DNA of 64,000 nt from Gordionus sp. m RMFG-2023 (GCF_954871325.1 NC_088775.1:10579561-10643560), one strand, 5' to 3'. Positions 1-35,400 are shown, counted from the stretch's first letter. Notes: generated by a model from the sequence alone, not told the origin. A program made the numbers and translations.

Positions 1-959
1 TTTAAAACCAAATATTTGAAATAGCCATTATAACCAGCTCTTCAAATCTCAAACTATTTAATGCTTACTTAAGATACTACATGGCACAAGACCATCTCAC
101 AAACCTATTTTTAATTAAAATCAAAATGACATAGCACTGTCTTTAGATTATACTGATATAATATTCTTCTTTACAAATAAAAAGGTGAGGAGGATAAATG
201 TTTAAAATATCATTTTTTAGTTTTTACTGATCATATGTTAAGCCTAGGTTACATAATATAAAAATTGATAAGCATCATTAATTTATCAAAGCTATTGCTG
301 GATAATTAAAAATTTAACACATAATATTAAAATAGAGAATAATAAATATTTCGAATTTAAGAAATCATTTTAGGAACTGAGGGAAAAAAAAAATCAATTT
401 TGCAACAAATTTTAGAAATTTACCCTTTTAAATATCATTTGAGACAAATATAGGCCATTAGCTCATAAAGGAATATAAAATAAAGACGTTACAAATATTT
501 TAAAAATTTATTAATGTCTAATATATGTAATTAACATAATAATCATATATATTTCTTTTTATTGAGTTATAAATTTTAATATTGTTTAATATATATAAAG
601 CTTACAAAATATTAAAGATAGAAAATAAATAAACAAAGTTGAGGTGGCACATATTCCATAGTATATTCATTATAGGTAAAATATATAATAAAAATCTTTT
701 AAAAATGTACTTGTTGGTCTAAGTGCTTATAAAATAAAATGATAAAATATTGGGAATTATAAAATCATTACTTGAATTCTATTAATTTCTCAATTCGTCA
801 CAGTGAATTTTTTGATGTTTTGAATTCATTATTTTCGTTGTTAGGAAATAATAAATAAATAAATAAAAATTATGATCACGTGACTGCTCCTTTTAATATT
901 ACATCAAACAAATTACATTTTCTAAGAAAGGATATTTGAAAGATAGATTGGCTTTCTTC
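1..959. other. 5' flank of KDM5
   Basis: A+T-rich sequence with no recognisable exon, repeat or RNA gene. The first KDM5 start codon lies at 960. A start at the TTG at 936 would only extend the frame upstream by eight codons and has no support. The 5' UTR and promoter must lie somewhere in this stretch, but no core promoter element can be singled out against the A+T background. Confidence 0.4.
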
Positions 960-23426
<22,467 letters not shown>

Positions 23427-23427
<1 letters not shown>

Positions 23428-23432
23428 ATAAA
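23427..23432 (+). promoter_or_regulatory. Possible KDM5 polyadenylation signal AATAAA
   Basis: An AATAAA overlaps the last base of the stop codon. In such A+T-rich DNA the hexamer is common, and a downstream site may be the one used. Confidence 0.25.
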
Positions 23433-25320
23433 AATTCGAAAAATTACCATTACATTTGTTGATACAAAAAAGAAGTTTTACAAAATATTTTGTAGAGGAG
23501 TAATTTTTTTTATACAATATACATAATATAATAATAATAATATTACCAATGAAAATAGGAAATTTTTATTCTTTTCGTTTATATTCTAATTTACAAATAT
23601 TATTATAATATATTTAGAAATGGATGATAATATATAATTATAACCTATCTTTTTTTTATGATATTTTTATTTATAAACTACAAATTTTGTTCGATAATAT
23701 ATTATAGGAAAAGAAAAACATAAATTTTTGAAATTTAAAAAAAGTTTTCAATATCATATATGTTTTCTTTATAGTTATGGCCCAGTATTATCAAAAATTC
23801 TCCCAAACAAAATGGGTATTAGAAATGGTTTTTTTGTATATACTATAATATTATATGTTTTGATCTTATAAAATATCCACAAATTTTTTAAATATATTTT
23901 TAACATTATTCATGTTTAAATATATTTCAAATCATACGTAGAATAATAGAACGTATAATATCTTATTGTTTTTTTACATTTTTTTTGTAAATTAAATATA
24001 TTGGTGGTTTATTTGGATATAATAAATTATTTAATAAATTTTTATTATAATCATTTCTCATGTCTATTATAATAAAAAGAATGTAAATTTTTTAGCGATA
24101 ATAATTATCCTGCAAGGTTGGACTAGTTGTATCAATAAATATAGGCCCAGTTTATTGCCCTATTAAATTTATTTCTTACAATTAAAATAGCAAATGAAAT
24201 AAATATTTTGTGTTTGAGATTTCTTAAAATTTGCCTTTGGATCTAATCGCCTGGTTACCTGCTCGGAACTGAATAAAAAGATGCAAGTTTTCTAATACTG
24301 ATATAAGAAATGGTATATATGACGAATTCCATGAAAAATCAACATGAGTATCAATCTGACACCCACAGATTTTTCTAAAATTTTTACTAGAGTTTCCATA
24401 TACTATAAGAAAAAAATAAAATTTTAGGCTCTTCCAAACAGCGACTGAGATACAGGCCTCTAAAGGTTAAAACAAATTGGGTGTGAGCCTAATGCATTCT
24501 ATTTAATTTTAAAATCTTTGGATATAATCAACCTATTAACATTATTTATTTAGATAGCCTAATGATAGGGGTTTAAAGTAATATAAGATTGATGTCAAAT
24601 TTTTGAAATATAAATGGAAGTGATCGTAAAATCAAATCGACATATTTTTCTCAATTTTTATAATGTATGGTATAGAATAGGATTAATAAATGTGCAAATT
24701 TTTAAGTTGGGCCAAGCACGGATTTAGGAGATATGGCATTTTAATCATTAGCCACTTGTAAAAATTCTTAATAATTATTGATAAATCATTAATTGCAATA
24801 ATTTACAATTCTTTTATGTTAAATAAAAATTTGAAAAAGATAGGCAGGAGGGAGGGACTATTGTTAATTTATTATATTTACTTCATTCTCAAAATACCAA
24901 TTTTTTTTAAATAGTAGATTACAATCCATTCAATTTGGATTAGCATTATTGTAAATATAATGGACTTTGAAATGTACTCTTGGAAGAATAACCAGAATAA
25001 ATCATTAACAATCGATATGCAGTATCTGTTGTAGTTCATAGTTTTTCAAGCCCAGCCCAAAATTATGAAAAAATTTGTTCTTCCCGGCCCAATCAAATGA
25101 ATTTTTTATATATTTATACCAAAATAAAAATCAATTGTCCGTCCAACACGAATTTTGGCAAACTGCCAATTTTTACCCAATTCTGGTTGGTTTTTTTAAA
25201 ATATCCTGCTGAAAAATATGGAAGCATAAATTAAGTGTCTAATATTTGTAGATGGCAATTAATTACTTTAATTCTAAATTTTAACAAGTGCCAATTTTTT
25301 TATTATTTCGATAATGGTTG
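23433..25320. other. Gene-poor stretch downstream of KDM5
   Basis: Mostly A+T-rich. A short run at 24427-24488 follows a TTTTAG acceptor-like site and reads SSKQRLRYRPLKVKTNWV before a stop, but it has no support beyond that. Around 25060-25150 there are CCCGGCCC words like other transposon ends. No gene recognised. Confidence 0.3.
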
Positions 25321-25379
25321 ATTTGGGGTCAAGGGTTGCCATATATTTTTCACTCGAAAACATGAGTTTTTCTTTTATA

Positions 25380-26400
25380 ATAATTTATGGGGAATTTTAC
25401 TCCTCTCCAATTTGCGGGCGCCCGCTTTTGCCTGGCCTCCGGCCGGGTTTATTGATATAGCATACTCAATGTTATATTTAATACAAGATTTTTAAGACAA
25501 TATTAAATTTAATAATTTTAATTTATTTACTAATAACAATTATTATGATGTATTATTTTCCCAAGTTAATAATAGCATAATATTAATTATTATATTTTAT
25601 GGATGATTATAAAAGCAATAAATATTTTCCTTCAGTGCTATGTACATTGGCTCAAAACTCTGCACAAATATTTATAATTTTTGTTTAATCATAATTTAAT
25701 CTTCCTATGAAGATAAATGTAATCTATTACGAACTTTTCGCCAAGAAATAGTCATTAGGCTAAATATTCTCTCCGATGACTCATTTGTAAAATGGAATAA
25801 AATCGCATATTTTCTCTAAAGGAGAGCGAGTTATTATATGAATGAAATCCATCCGTTTTTTCCCGCGTATTCATGTGATTGTTTTTGGATAATTTTTCTT
25901 CATAATCGGCATAAAAATGCAAATATTCTTCAAAGAGAATATCTGAATCTATATTTGAAATTTATAATTTATGGTAATTTTTTGAGTGCATTTTCTAAAG
26001 TCATAGAGCTAATATTTTCCCCTATATTATCTATAATATAGCGTATTTCTATATATTATTTTAAAATATTTTTTGTAAACATTTTGATTCATTTTTGATA
26101 TTCAATTTCTTCATCATTAATTACGTGATAAAATGTTTGAAAATGCTCCCGTAAAAATTCTGTTGAATTTTTATATTTAAAGAATTCATACTCTACCTTG
26201 ATTTTTTGGTAAATCCGTAATTTGGGACTTCACATGCGTCTCTTCATTTCCTAACCTAGTTGATATAGCCGAGAAAATTTTCGAAATTAACTAATTATGT
26301 TTTTTTTACCAATTGTTATCTCTTTCCTTGGACATATGTTGTGTAACCTTAAAATTTTTAAATAGGCGATAAAATAAGAGTCCTTGCATCTGAACCCAAG
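25380..26400 (-). mobile_element. Decayed hAT transposase remnant
   Basis: Minus-strand relics include ESSERIFSLMTISWRKVRNR (about 25700-25790), matching the hAT C-terminal dimerisation motif, KIFSAISTRLGNEETHVKSQ (about 26200-26290) and MQGLLFYRLFKNFK (about 26340-26395). A G/C-rich segment at 25385-25450 (CCTCCGGCCGGGTTTATTG) resembles the left end of the hAT at 14735. Many stops and frameshifts; ends not defined. Confidence 0.6.
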
Positions 26401-29280
26401 GAATTTTATTCTTTAAAACAAAATATTCAAATTACCATTTTAAAATATATTTATTTATTTGGGAACTTGTAGCTCCAATTTCGTTTTTACAGAATGAAAT
26501 TTTTTATTATATTATAGTTTATGATTGGAATATGGTTATATATGTAACATTTTGAGAATTTAGAAGGATTGGATGATTAGAACCGTTGTCAAATAAGAAA
26601 GGTTAGAACTAAAATGATACTAAATCAGACAAATATCCTCGATTATACTATAATATTCGTCAAATAAAGAAAGGTTAGAACTAAAATGATACTAAATCTT
26701 TATTAAATAATAAGATAAAAACATAATCAAAATAAATTAATATAAATTAAAAATTAAAGATTAAAAATTAAAATTAAAAATTAAGTTCATAAAATCATGA
26801 TTTAATCATTATTTTTCGCATCATAATTTCTCCTTATATATCCTTTTTCTTTAATCAAAATTTGCATAGTCTCAATTTTACCGAGATTTAATTCTTGCAG
26901 ATTTGAATATCTTTGGGCTTCGTTATTTTGTTTAAAAGTAATTTGCCTGTCTGGCGTTTTTCTTAATTTAGTAAATTTGCATGTTACCACAATTACAACA
27001 ATATATATAATTTATAGAATTAATAATTTTAAAAAAAATAGAAAATGTAAAGTTTTATGAAAATAGCGTGTATATATATAGATAAGACATCCTGTAGTTG
27101 TAAATTTATGTTATTTAATAAAGTGCTAACGTTAAGGACAATGCTTAAATATACTTCTTATTAAATTAAATACAATAAACAATGAATATGATTTTTAAAT
27201 ATTTGAAGATAAATTTAATTTAAAACTTTATGTTTGTTTTTAAAAATATTTTGAAAAAATTTAAAAACGTGAGAAAAGAGTGATTATTTTAATTTGTTCA
27301 AAGAATGAAAAAAGTGTGAAGTGTGAGATTCGGTATGAAATCGTGATATTCACGGCTAAATCATGACATTTGGCAAGGTTGAAAATAATTAGGCACAAAG
27401 TAAGGGCCCCATAAATTTAAGAATTCAATCCTCAAATTGTTCTGCAGATTGCTTTTAAATTATATCGCTAACTTAATTATTAGGTTCACATGCATCCGTT
27501 ATAAAGAATATTAATAAGGGAAATTAAAGACTAAATCTTGACCTAAGTTTTAGAATTTACCTGAAAAAGACTATTAGAAAGATGTTTAATTTGTGGGATG
27601 GCGGGGAATAAACTCCCCAAAAAGTTTGGATATGCCACCCCCTATAAGCTAGTATTTTAATTAGTGCCCCCCCCCCCTCCCCCTTCCCACCCTATATCAA
27701 TTTGAGAAATTACCGATATTAATAATCTTTTCCCGCTAGATAAAAGAAAACAGTTCATTCAGCTTGACTTTTAAAAATTTCCATATATATATGAACAATC
27801 GTTTATTTGATAATCTAAATTACGTTTAATTATTAGATTTATCGGAATAATTTTATATGTATTTCATATAGCGTGTAATTAAAATAAATATTCCTATTTT
27901 TTAGATACTCACATTTCATCCGTGTTAACCTTATCAGGACAATGATGTTTAAAAAATACTCATTTAACTAGAGCTTGAATAATTTTAATGAAATATAGTT
28001 ATAAAGGTTCCCATTCGTTTAACTACCCTCATTAAAGATATGCTTAAAAAAATGATTCGTACATTTTTGAAATCCTTACTTTAAGCAACAAGATTATTGA
28101 AGGATAGGGGAGATACGGGTCATATTATCTATGAAAAATAGTTGAAACAAATTTACCAAAATATGCAGTTTTACTCTTTGAGTATTTCTTAACTGTATAT
28201 TGAAAATAAAGGTTCAATTTTTTTTAAAAAATAGAAATTTAAGAATTATGAAAAATAAAATTTCTGGGATATATTTTAGCCTTCGCGGTTTGCATAATAA
28301 CACTTCTTTATTATTTTATTTAAAAGTGTTATGGGTAAATAAATGATAATGTATTGTCAAACATGTTAAATGTACCAGGTTCATTCCATATTATTCATAT
28401 CACGGGGAAAAATTTGTTGTCATTTAAAACTGATATATAATTTACAAAAAAAAAATAAAGTCAACCATCTTCATATTGTCATTGATAACCCTAGATAAAC
28501 TTGTAACTTCTGATATTTTTATAAATATAGTATATTTTTAATTTAAAAATAAGTGCCTGCCTAAGAATGACAAATGCGCATCCCATGAAAATCTGTTCTC
28601 AAGTTTTTACAATTAATTAAAAGTTAATTTTAATAATAAATTAGAATAAATATTGTTAATATTTTTATACATGATAAATTGAGATTATTTTATTTTATAA
28701 AAGTTACTATTGGGGATGTTAAAGTTATAATATGCATTCAAAAATTTTCATGAGCATATTTTTGATAAATTTTAAATATCAAGGTATTATCAATTTAAAA
28801 TATATTTGATAAGGTTATACCGGCCCCGGGATAGCATTATTGCCGGTCATGCCTGCATTGAAACATGATTCGATCGTCAGGGAAAATATTGTTAATTTTT
28901 GAATAATCATTAATTAAAGGTATATATTTATTAGCATTACCAAATCACATAATAATAGTCTACTGTGCCATTTTTTTTGATATCGTTAAAATTTAAAATG
29001 TCAATATATCAATAGATCTCCCATCTTTTAGAGATAATGAGAAAACCCCTTATTGGCTCTTTACTATTTCGGTTATTCAAATTTTACACAAATCTTTTGA
29101 TTAATTTTTGGGTTTGATCTCTAAATATATCTAAAATGAGAAAAGAGTTTGAAATTTAAATGTATAAAATATCAGGAACCAAGTCCAGGATTTGTCGCGA
29201 CCTACCCGACCTCCCTGGATTTGTATTTTAATATTTTTATGCCCAGAATTTTAAAAATTTTATTATTTTGAATAATTTTG
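26401..29280. other. A+T-rich intergenic stretch with small repeats
   Basis: Contains a direct repeat of about 35 bp (AGAAAGGTTAGAACTAAAAT...) at about 26595-26629 and 26662-26697, a minus-strand open frame of 62 codons at 26802-26990 with no recognisable motif, a C-run at 27667-27690, and an orphan transposon terminus around 29170-29225 (GACCTACCCGACCTCCCTGG). No gene recognised. Confidence 0.3.
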
Positions 29281-29291
29281 GCTACCCTAGT

Positions 29292-29446
29292 AGGAAGGAA
29301 GGAAGGAAGGAAGGAAGGAAGGAAGGAAGGAAGGAAGGAAGGAAGGAAGGAAGGAAGGAAGGAAGGAAGGAAGGAAGGAAGGAAGGAAGGAAGGAAGGAA
29401 GGAAGGAAGGAAGGAAGAAAGGAAGGAAAGGAGAAAGAAAGAAGGA
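29292..29446 (+). repeat. (AAGG)n microsatellite
   Basis: More than 30 nearly perfect copies of the tetranucleotide GGAA/AAGG, decaying at the right into AAAG-type variants. Open frames through it encode only Gly-Arg-Lys-Glu repeats and are not genes. Confidence 0.97.
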
Positions 29447-30459
29447 AAACGCTCTATTATATGATTTTCCAGCTGATATAATTTTAATTTATTATTTAAT
29501 AATCGGCCCGGGTTTTAATTTTTAAATTTTTCTTTAATCCCGTCTGCAGGTCTCAAGTATACCAGGATATTTTCTAACGGGGAAGAAAGGAGGGGGGGGG
29601 ATGATGTACGATCATCTTTGAAATCAAATGGGTTTGATTTTCCCTTTACTGCCAATTTTGATTTACTCGTTTTTACCATTTTGAATTCTATTTTTTTTTG
29701 TTTAAGGGGGTAATATCATTATCTCCTGGAGGGGGGGGGCAGGGGGTGCCGCGTTTTGAGTATTTTTAATTCTAAAATATGTCCACTCCTTTTTTTCATT
29801 ATTAAATTGAGGTCAAGAATGCTAAAATTGACAAAAATAACTCCGGATTTTTAAGTTTATTTTTTTTCGAAAAAGATCTAGACCACCATGTTAGACTATG
29901 GCCGGATCGTCTTTGTTTTCCCTAATCATAAATTCTAAGGCAAAACATAAGTATAATCAAATATCCTTATTTGAATATAATTATTGAATTATAAAAATAC
30001 ATCAATAAAATTGACGTCGATTAGCCCCCCCCCCCTCCCCCTTAGTCGTATAACAGCTAACAATTTCTTCTTGCACTAATTGAAAAAAGTCGATTATTTT
30101 TAGCGATAATAAAGGCATCACTTCACTAATTCTTCTTTCGAATCCGTCTATGGATCTAAAAAGTCATGGCCTATTTTTATAAATTAAAAGTCTTTGACTT
30201 GTTTTACACATGATAATAGAGTGGACTTAAATTTGAATAGTTAGGGAGTCATTGAGCAAACTTTATAAATCATTTAAAACAGAAATGCTCCTATGTGGAT
30301 AAAGCATTATGCAAGGAGGCGTTGTCATAAAAATCATATCTAATTGGCCAATAACGCTTTGATATTGAGGCAAGAGTTTTTTCAGGCTATAGATATAAAC
30401 ATAAGTATTTATCTTTATTCTTGCGGATTAAATAAAAAGGCTGAATTTATAGTAAATGT
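29447..30459. other. Intergenic stretch with G- and C-runs
   Basis: Contains long G-runs at about 29590-29600 and 29733-29741 and a C-run at about 30027-30041 in otherwise A+T-rich DNA. No coding region, RNA gene or complete transposon was recognised. Confidence 0.3.
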
Positions 30460-30590
30460 GTTATGTTCAAGCTTTACGTTATTTAACACTATCAAAATCA
30501 CAGCTGATTTTTCAGAGCGGTAATATTTTTTAAAATATACTGCGCAACATATATTTTTTTTTTCTAAATAACGCACCGCTTGAACATAAC
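30460..30590. mobile_element. Short MITE with ~25-bp inverted repeats
   Basis: Left end GTTATGTTCAAGCTTTACGT and right end, reversed, GTTATGTTCAAGCGGTGCGT form matching inverted termini around about 80 bp of non-coding interior. The target duplication is ambiguous. Confidence 0.6.
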
Positions 30591-31109
30591 GCTTTTATTA
30601 TAAATGAAACCTAAGATTTAGTTTCCGTAAACATTTTTAATTTACAAAAATTATCGTCTGATTTTGTTGCGTATTTATAAAAAGGCGTTTTATAATCGGA
30701 TGTTTTTGATAACCTAAATATTTTGAGTTAAATTTATGAATAAAGTAAAAGTTTTGAATAAAGACGAGCGTCCAACTAAATTCTAACAATGGGAATACAT
30801 CTAGCCTTTAGCATGTTTGATCTCAATTATAGAAAGAACGATAGGATTTTAAAAAATTTGTGGATATTATTATATTTAATTTTTAATAAAATACAAAATT
30901 TTTATAAAAACGGGAAATGCATATTTGGAGTTATGAAGATTTTAAAATGTAACTCTTTATTTTTTGAGCCACCCCCTTGCATATTGTAAGGGTTTCGCAA
31001 ATCTGGTTTTTTAACCAGATCTTTAAAACTTGAATCATTTTTACCGCACGTTTTTTTCAATTTTGAGGGACCTGATTTTACCGGAATAGTAATTCAGCTG
31101 GTATAGAGA

Positions 31110-32635
31110 GGTCTGCATTAGGCGGGGTTTCGGCCCGCCCGCCCACACCCGCCCATCGCAAAAAATTTTTTTGAGAATGGGCAGGCGGGCGGGAGGGAAA
31201 TTTTTTTTGAAACTATGGGCGGGCGGGTGGGTGGGTGGGTGGGTGGGCAGGTTAGGAAATTTAAACAATGGGCGGCGGGTTAAGGAAATTAAAAATTTTT
31301 GTTCAAAAAAAAACTAAAGAAAAATCATATTTAATTAAATGATCAATAACAATATCTCTTTTTTTATTGTACATCGTTTTTTTAAGTGAAGAACATTTTA
31401 CTAGTTTTTCGACATCTTTATCTAATTTTTCCCACCATATATAATGTCTAGTAATGGATTTCATTGTTGTAATACCCGGATGTCCCGTATGCAATATATG
31501 CAAAACTCTTTTTTGAAGTGAGTACGGAATGATTAATCTGCCAATACCGTCATCATTTTCTATTTCATCTATTCTTGTTCTAAAAGCTTGTAAATCTGGT
31601 GCTTGATTTTGTATATTTGTACCATTTCTTTTCTTGATAGAGTTAATGTGGCATAAGTAAGATTTCTTATATATTTCACTGTTTTATTTTCACTTGTTAC
31701 TCTATCATCATTTTTTTCTATTGGGTTTCGCGATAAAGCATCTGCAATTATATTATTAGCGCCATTCTTGTACATTATATTATAATCATATGCAGATAAT
31801 TTATAAGCCCAATGTAATAATCTTTGGTATGTTAATGAGCTTAAATCTCTGTTACCATATATCTTAGGTTTGTGGTCTGTTCAAATTGTCTTGTAAAGTT
31901 CTCGAGGTGTAAGCTATTGGAAATTCATTACCATTATCATATTTTTGCATGAATACAGCTCCAAATCCTTGGTTAGATGCATCTGTTTCTACTATTAACT
32001 CGAGGTCTGGTTTATAAAACTGTATAGTATTTTGTTCTGTTACTATTCCGAATAGCATGAAACGATTACGAAAATAGCACGGTATTTTATTTTGGAATGG
32101 CAGATTAATCTTCATACTCACTTCAAAAAAAAGTTTTACAAATATTGCATAGACACCGGATCTAACTTGAGGAAGAGGATATACTTCAGACGGATATCTT
32201 ACTTTGGTGGAAACGACAAGAGATTTGCCAAAGCTATCAAGATTAGCAAGAAAAATATTGGCAATTCCTGCAACTAGTGCTTCTTCTGAACGAGGATTTA
32301 GCATTGCTGAAAGGTTTTTAGAACAAAGAAGAACGTGTTTGAATCCAGAAAATGTCGATTCATTATTATTTTTGCATTATAATTATATATAATATCAAAT
32401 TTATATTAATATTTATTTCATAAATATTCTATTTGATCAAATAAATTGTTCATAATTTAAATTGAATATTTTTTATATTGCTTAAATTAATTTTCTAAAT
32501 TATAAAATTTGTGTAGAGGTGTAGTGCTGAAATATTTTTATCAGATGCTTAAAAAATTGAAAGAAGGCCATTATTAAATTATAAGTGGACTTGGGTTAAA
32601 ATTTTTTAAAACATTAGGTAGGCGGGCTTTTGGTC
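31110..32635 (+). mobile_element. Decayed hAT element hosting a Gypsy fossil
   Basis: The left part (31110-31290) is packed with GGCGGGCGGG words; the right edge (about 32610-32635) has TAGGTAGGCGGGCTTTTGGT next to the TTCTC array. The transposase C-terminus on the plus strand is at about 32190-32380: DLPKLSRLARKILAIPATSA, then SSERGFSIAERFLEQRR, the hAT dimerisation signature. The rest of the transposase is absent, replaced by an LTR-element fragment (31303-32095). Exact ends and target duplication were not resolved. Confidence 0.65.
31303..32095 (-). mobile_element. Ty3/Gypsy LTR retrotransposon fossil, pol fragment
   Basis: Old, broken fragment of a Ty3/Gypsy-type pol gene. The recognisable parts, in element order, are the RNase H region (ETDASNQGFGAVF; ADALSRNP) and the start of integrase with its His/Cys zinc-binding region (HILHTGHPGITTM). 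No LTR, gag, protease or complete reverse transcriptase is seen. About three or more interruptions. It lies within the remains of an hAT element. Confidence 0.85.
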
Positions 32636-33041
32636 CTCTTCTCTTCTCTTCTCTTCTCTTCTCTTCTCTTCTCTTCTCTTCTCTCTCTCTTCTCTTCTCT
32701 CTCTCTTCTCTTCTCTTCTCTTCTCTTCTCTTCTCTTCTCTTCTCTTCTCTTCTCTTCTCTTCTCTTCTCTTCTCTTCTCTTCTTCTTCTCTTCTCTTCT
32801 CTTCTCTTCTCTTCTCTTCTCTTCTCTTCTCTTCTCTTCTCTTCTCTTCTTCTTCTCTTCTTCTTCTCTTCTCTTCTCTCTCTCTTCTCTTCTCTTCTCT
32901 TCTCTTCTCTTCTCTTCTCTTCTCTTCTCTTCTCTTCTCTTCTCTTCTCTTCTTCTTCTCTTCTCTTCTCTTCTCTTCTCTTCTCTTCTCTTCTCTTCTC
33001 TTCTCTTCTCTTCTCTTCTGAAAGAAAGAAAGAAAGAAAGA
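32636..33041. repeat. (TTCTC)n microsatellite, about 385 bp, with GAAA tail
   Basis: A nearly pure pentanucleotide array (GAGAA on the other strand) with occasional trinucleotide and dinucleotide slips, ending at about 33019 in an AAAG run of opposite purine sense. Long open frames here are only Arg/Glu- or Ser/Leu/Phe-repeat translations, not genes. It abuts a transposon edge. Confidence 0.97.
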
Positions 33042-34220
33042 ACCGAGATTCATCGTTTGGATTTAATAAATAAATAAAAATCGGAATATATATTTTAAGA
33101 AAGTTTAAACCAGTTCTGTTTTTGTAATCTGACATTTTACAGAGTTATAAAACATGAATTAATTATTTTAAATGGTATTTATAAAATTAGAGAGCATTTT
33201 GATTGTTAGTCCTTGTTAAATAGGCCCTAATAATTATTGCATGCTTGTATTTTATTTTAATTAAAACAAATACAAATAATTTTATATGAATTTAATTTTT
33301 ATTATAATATATATGTTAGCGGCAATGTGTTATTTTATCAACTTTAAATCATTGTTGAGTGCCTTTTTTTAAATTTAAGAATCTGATTATACAGAAATGT
33401 ATTCCGCCATGTTTAGAATACCTACTATATGAATTTCAGACAATTTTGGCATGAAAATTTGAAATTAATCTAATTTATATTAGTCCATGAATTTTTTATA
33501 TAAATTATAAATGAATCGAAGGTTAACGGCAAAATCTCCTACCATTCAAAATAGATATTCTGAACATGCTGGAATTTTTTCCAGAAAAAGTCTTTTAAAA
33601 TTTGAAAAACGTCCTCAGATTATGATTTAGAGTTGATAAAATTACACATTGACGGAAAAAACAAGTTGCGCTAACATACAGATACTTTAAATGATTTTTC
33701 ATTTTTCCTAACATAAATTCTTAAGATTTCTAAAAATTAAATTAATATTTATGTAATAATTGCTTATCCTGATATTATCAATAATAAGCCGTTAATATTA
33801 TAAAAATAATAAAAAAAAAGAAATGAATTTTATATTTAAACCTTCATTTCTTTGTGAACCAACTATCACATATTGTTGGACGAACGCTGGAAATTACACA
33901 CAGCAAATATAATATAAATATTATTTTATTTAATTTATAACTAATTATTTTCAATAAATATAATAAAAAGGAAGATTAGGTTAATATTAGAGATGGTATT
34001 ATTTAGATAATTATCTAAATGTATATAAATGAAGAATTATAAAATTTTATATTTCATTTGATTCTTTTAAGTGTCATAAATAGAAGTTTACCTTTGAAGA
34101 AAGCCATTTTATTTATATCTTAAAATCGATATTTTGGCTAGTTAATTTGATTTATAGTATATTCTTAATAAAGTTGATGGATGGATATTAACTCGTTATA
34201 CAATATACCGGAGATCCAAA
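33042..34220. other. Intergenic stretch containing one copy of a dispersed repeat
   Basis: The interval 33315-33690 is a copy of a repeat also found at 47590-47960 (see that entry). The rest is A+T-rich without recognisable features. Confidence 0.4.
33315..33690 (+). repeat. Dispersed repeat, copy A
   Basis: Aligns in direct orientation with 47590-47960 over about 370 bp, sharing blocks such as TTTCAACTTTAAATCATT-like, TTTAGAATACCTACT, TTAACGGCAAAAT and ACACATTG.C.GAAAAAACA. No coding capacity or inverted ends seen, so the family is unknown. Confidence 0.65.
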
Positions 34221-34875
34221 CAGAGATGAATCGGTTGGGTTCAGGTTCATACTAAAATAACGGTTCAGGGTTTAGGTTCGGTTCGTTAAACATATAATAT
34301 AAGTTTCTAATCTCTAAAAACTGGTTTTATCAATATCAAACTTTACTTAGTATTATCTACGGAGAAGCACTCTTTTTAAAATTTCATCAATATATATAAA
34401 AATATATATAACGTTTATGTTATAATTAATTGCACATAATATATATATAATTTGTAAATTTTATTGCTGAAAACATCTCTCTCTATGCTAGCTTGAGTAG
34501 CCGGCACTGTCAATATAACATCAGACAATTTATATGATTTCGGGATATCGATTACTCTAATTTTCTCAATAGTCAAAGATATTCATTTCCTTATTTAGGC
34601 GATGTTAAGGAAATTAACTAAATATTTTTTATATTCCCTGATCATCTTTCTAATAGATTTTTTTCATGACCATATTTGTTCTTTAAATGTTTTTCAAGAG
34701 TCTGTCACCTTGATGATATATATATTTTTATTTCTTTTAGATTTTGTTGTGATATTTAATTAATTTTAGTGAGTTTTCGGGAATAATTTGATCTGATGTG
34801 AACGTCAATATTTACACTATTATGACCTTTCATAATTGTATTACAATTTGGAACTTTACATTTGGGTATATTCAT
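34221..34875 (-). mobile_element. hAT remnant with BED-like finger close to the transposase C-terminus
   Basis: The left edge reads CAGAGATGAATCGG followed by GGTTCAGG/GGTTCGG words, an hAT-type end. On the minus strand, 34756-34875 encodes a 39-residue peptide starting MNIPKCKVPNCNTIMKGHNS, a degenerate BED/CxxC finger. Shortly after comes the C-terminal motif VILTVPATQASIERDVFS (about 34485-34545). The central catalytic part is missing, so this is an internally deleted copy. The right end was not found. Confidence 0.6.
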
Positions 34876-35149
34876 TTTCAATAAAATACGTAATCAATTT
34901 ATAAATATTGGATTTAATTTATCCCTAGGCATTAAACAATGAGATTGTCGATTTATTAATTATAAGTGTACATTCATGGGAGTAAGCTTATCGCCACATC
35001 CAATTACTTATTCACAATCATATCTGTTTCAAAATAAATAATCATTTTATGCAATTGTTTAAAAAATTTTTTGAAAAATTTTAGTATGTGAAAAAGTTAT
35101 TTTTAAGAGGGTATATATCTTATATTGTGTTTATAAAAATCTTTATGTG

Positions 35150-35400
35150 TATTATATTGGCTGGCTAATGATAAATCCTGTCAAACCATTTGCTAAACAA
35201 CGATCAATCTTTTGAAGACATTCTACTAAACAACGACTAATATTTGCTAAACAACAACCATATTTTGTTAAAATACAATAAGACGTATTTTTAAAATATT
35301 AAAAGGCTGAATCACGCGGTCGTTTCCGATGTTCTATATATCATACCCCGTTAGCACAGAAGAACCTAATTGGCTTCAAAACATATCTGTTCCTTCAAAA
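35150..35400 (-). repeat. SINE-like tail, partial copy
   Basis: TTTGCTAAACAACGATCAAT at about 35200 and AATCACGCGGTCG...CATACCCCGTTAGC near 35310-35360 align with the tail of the tRNA-derived unit at 41796-42020. The motif CTAAACAACGA is tandemly repeated three times. No tRNA-like promoter remains. Confidence 0.45.

Noticed and set aside
936-959. Earlier start for KDM5
   Set aside because: The codon at 936 is TTG; the first ATG in frame is 960, immediately before the JmjN domain.
24427-24488. Alternative terminal exon of KDM5
   Set aside because: An acceptor-like TTTTAG and 18-20 codons are present, but there is no family similarity, and KDM5 already ends properly at 23427.
29268-29525. Open frames of Gly-Arg-Lys-Glu repeats
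   Set aside because: They are translations of the AAGG microsatellite in several frames, with no independent coding evidence.
32574-33135. Long Arg/Glu-rich and Ser/Leu/Phe-rich open frames on both strands
   Set aside because: They arise from the TTCTC pentamer array, which lacks stops in several frames.
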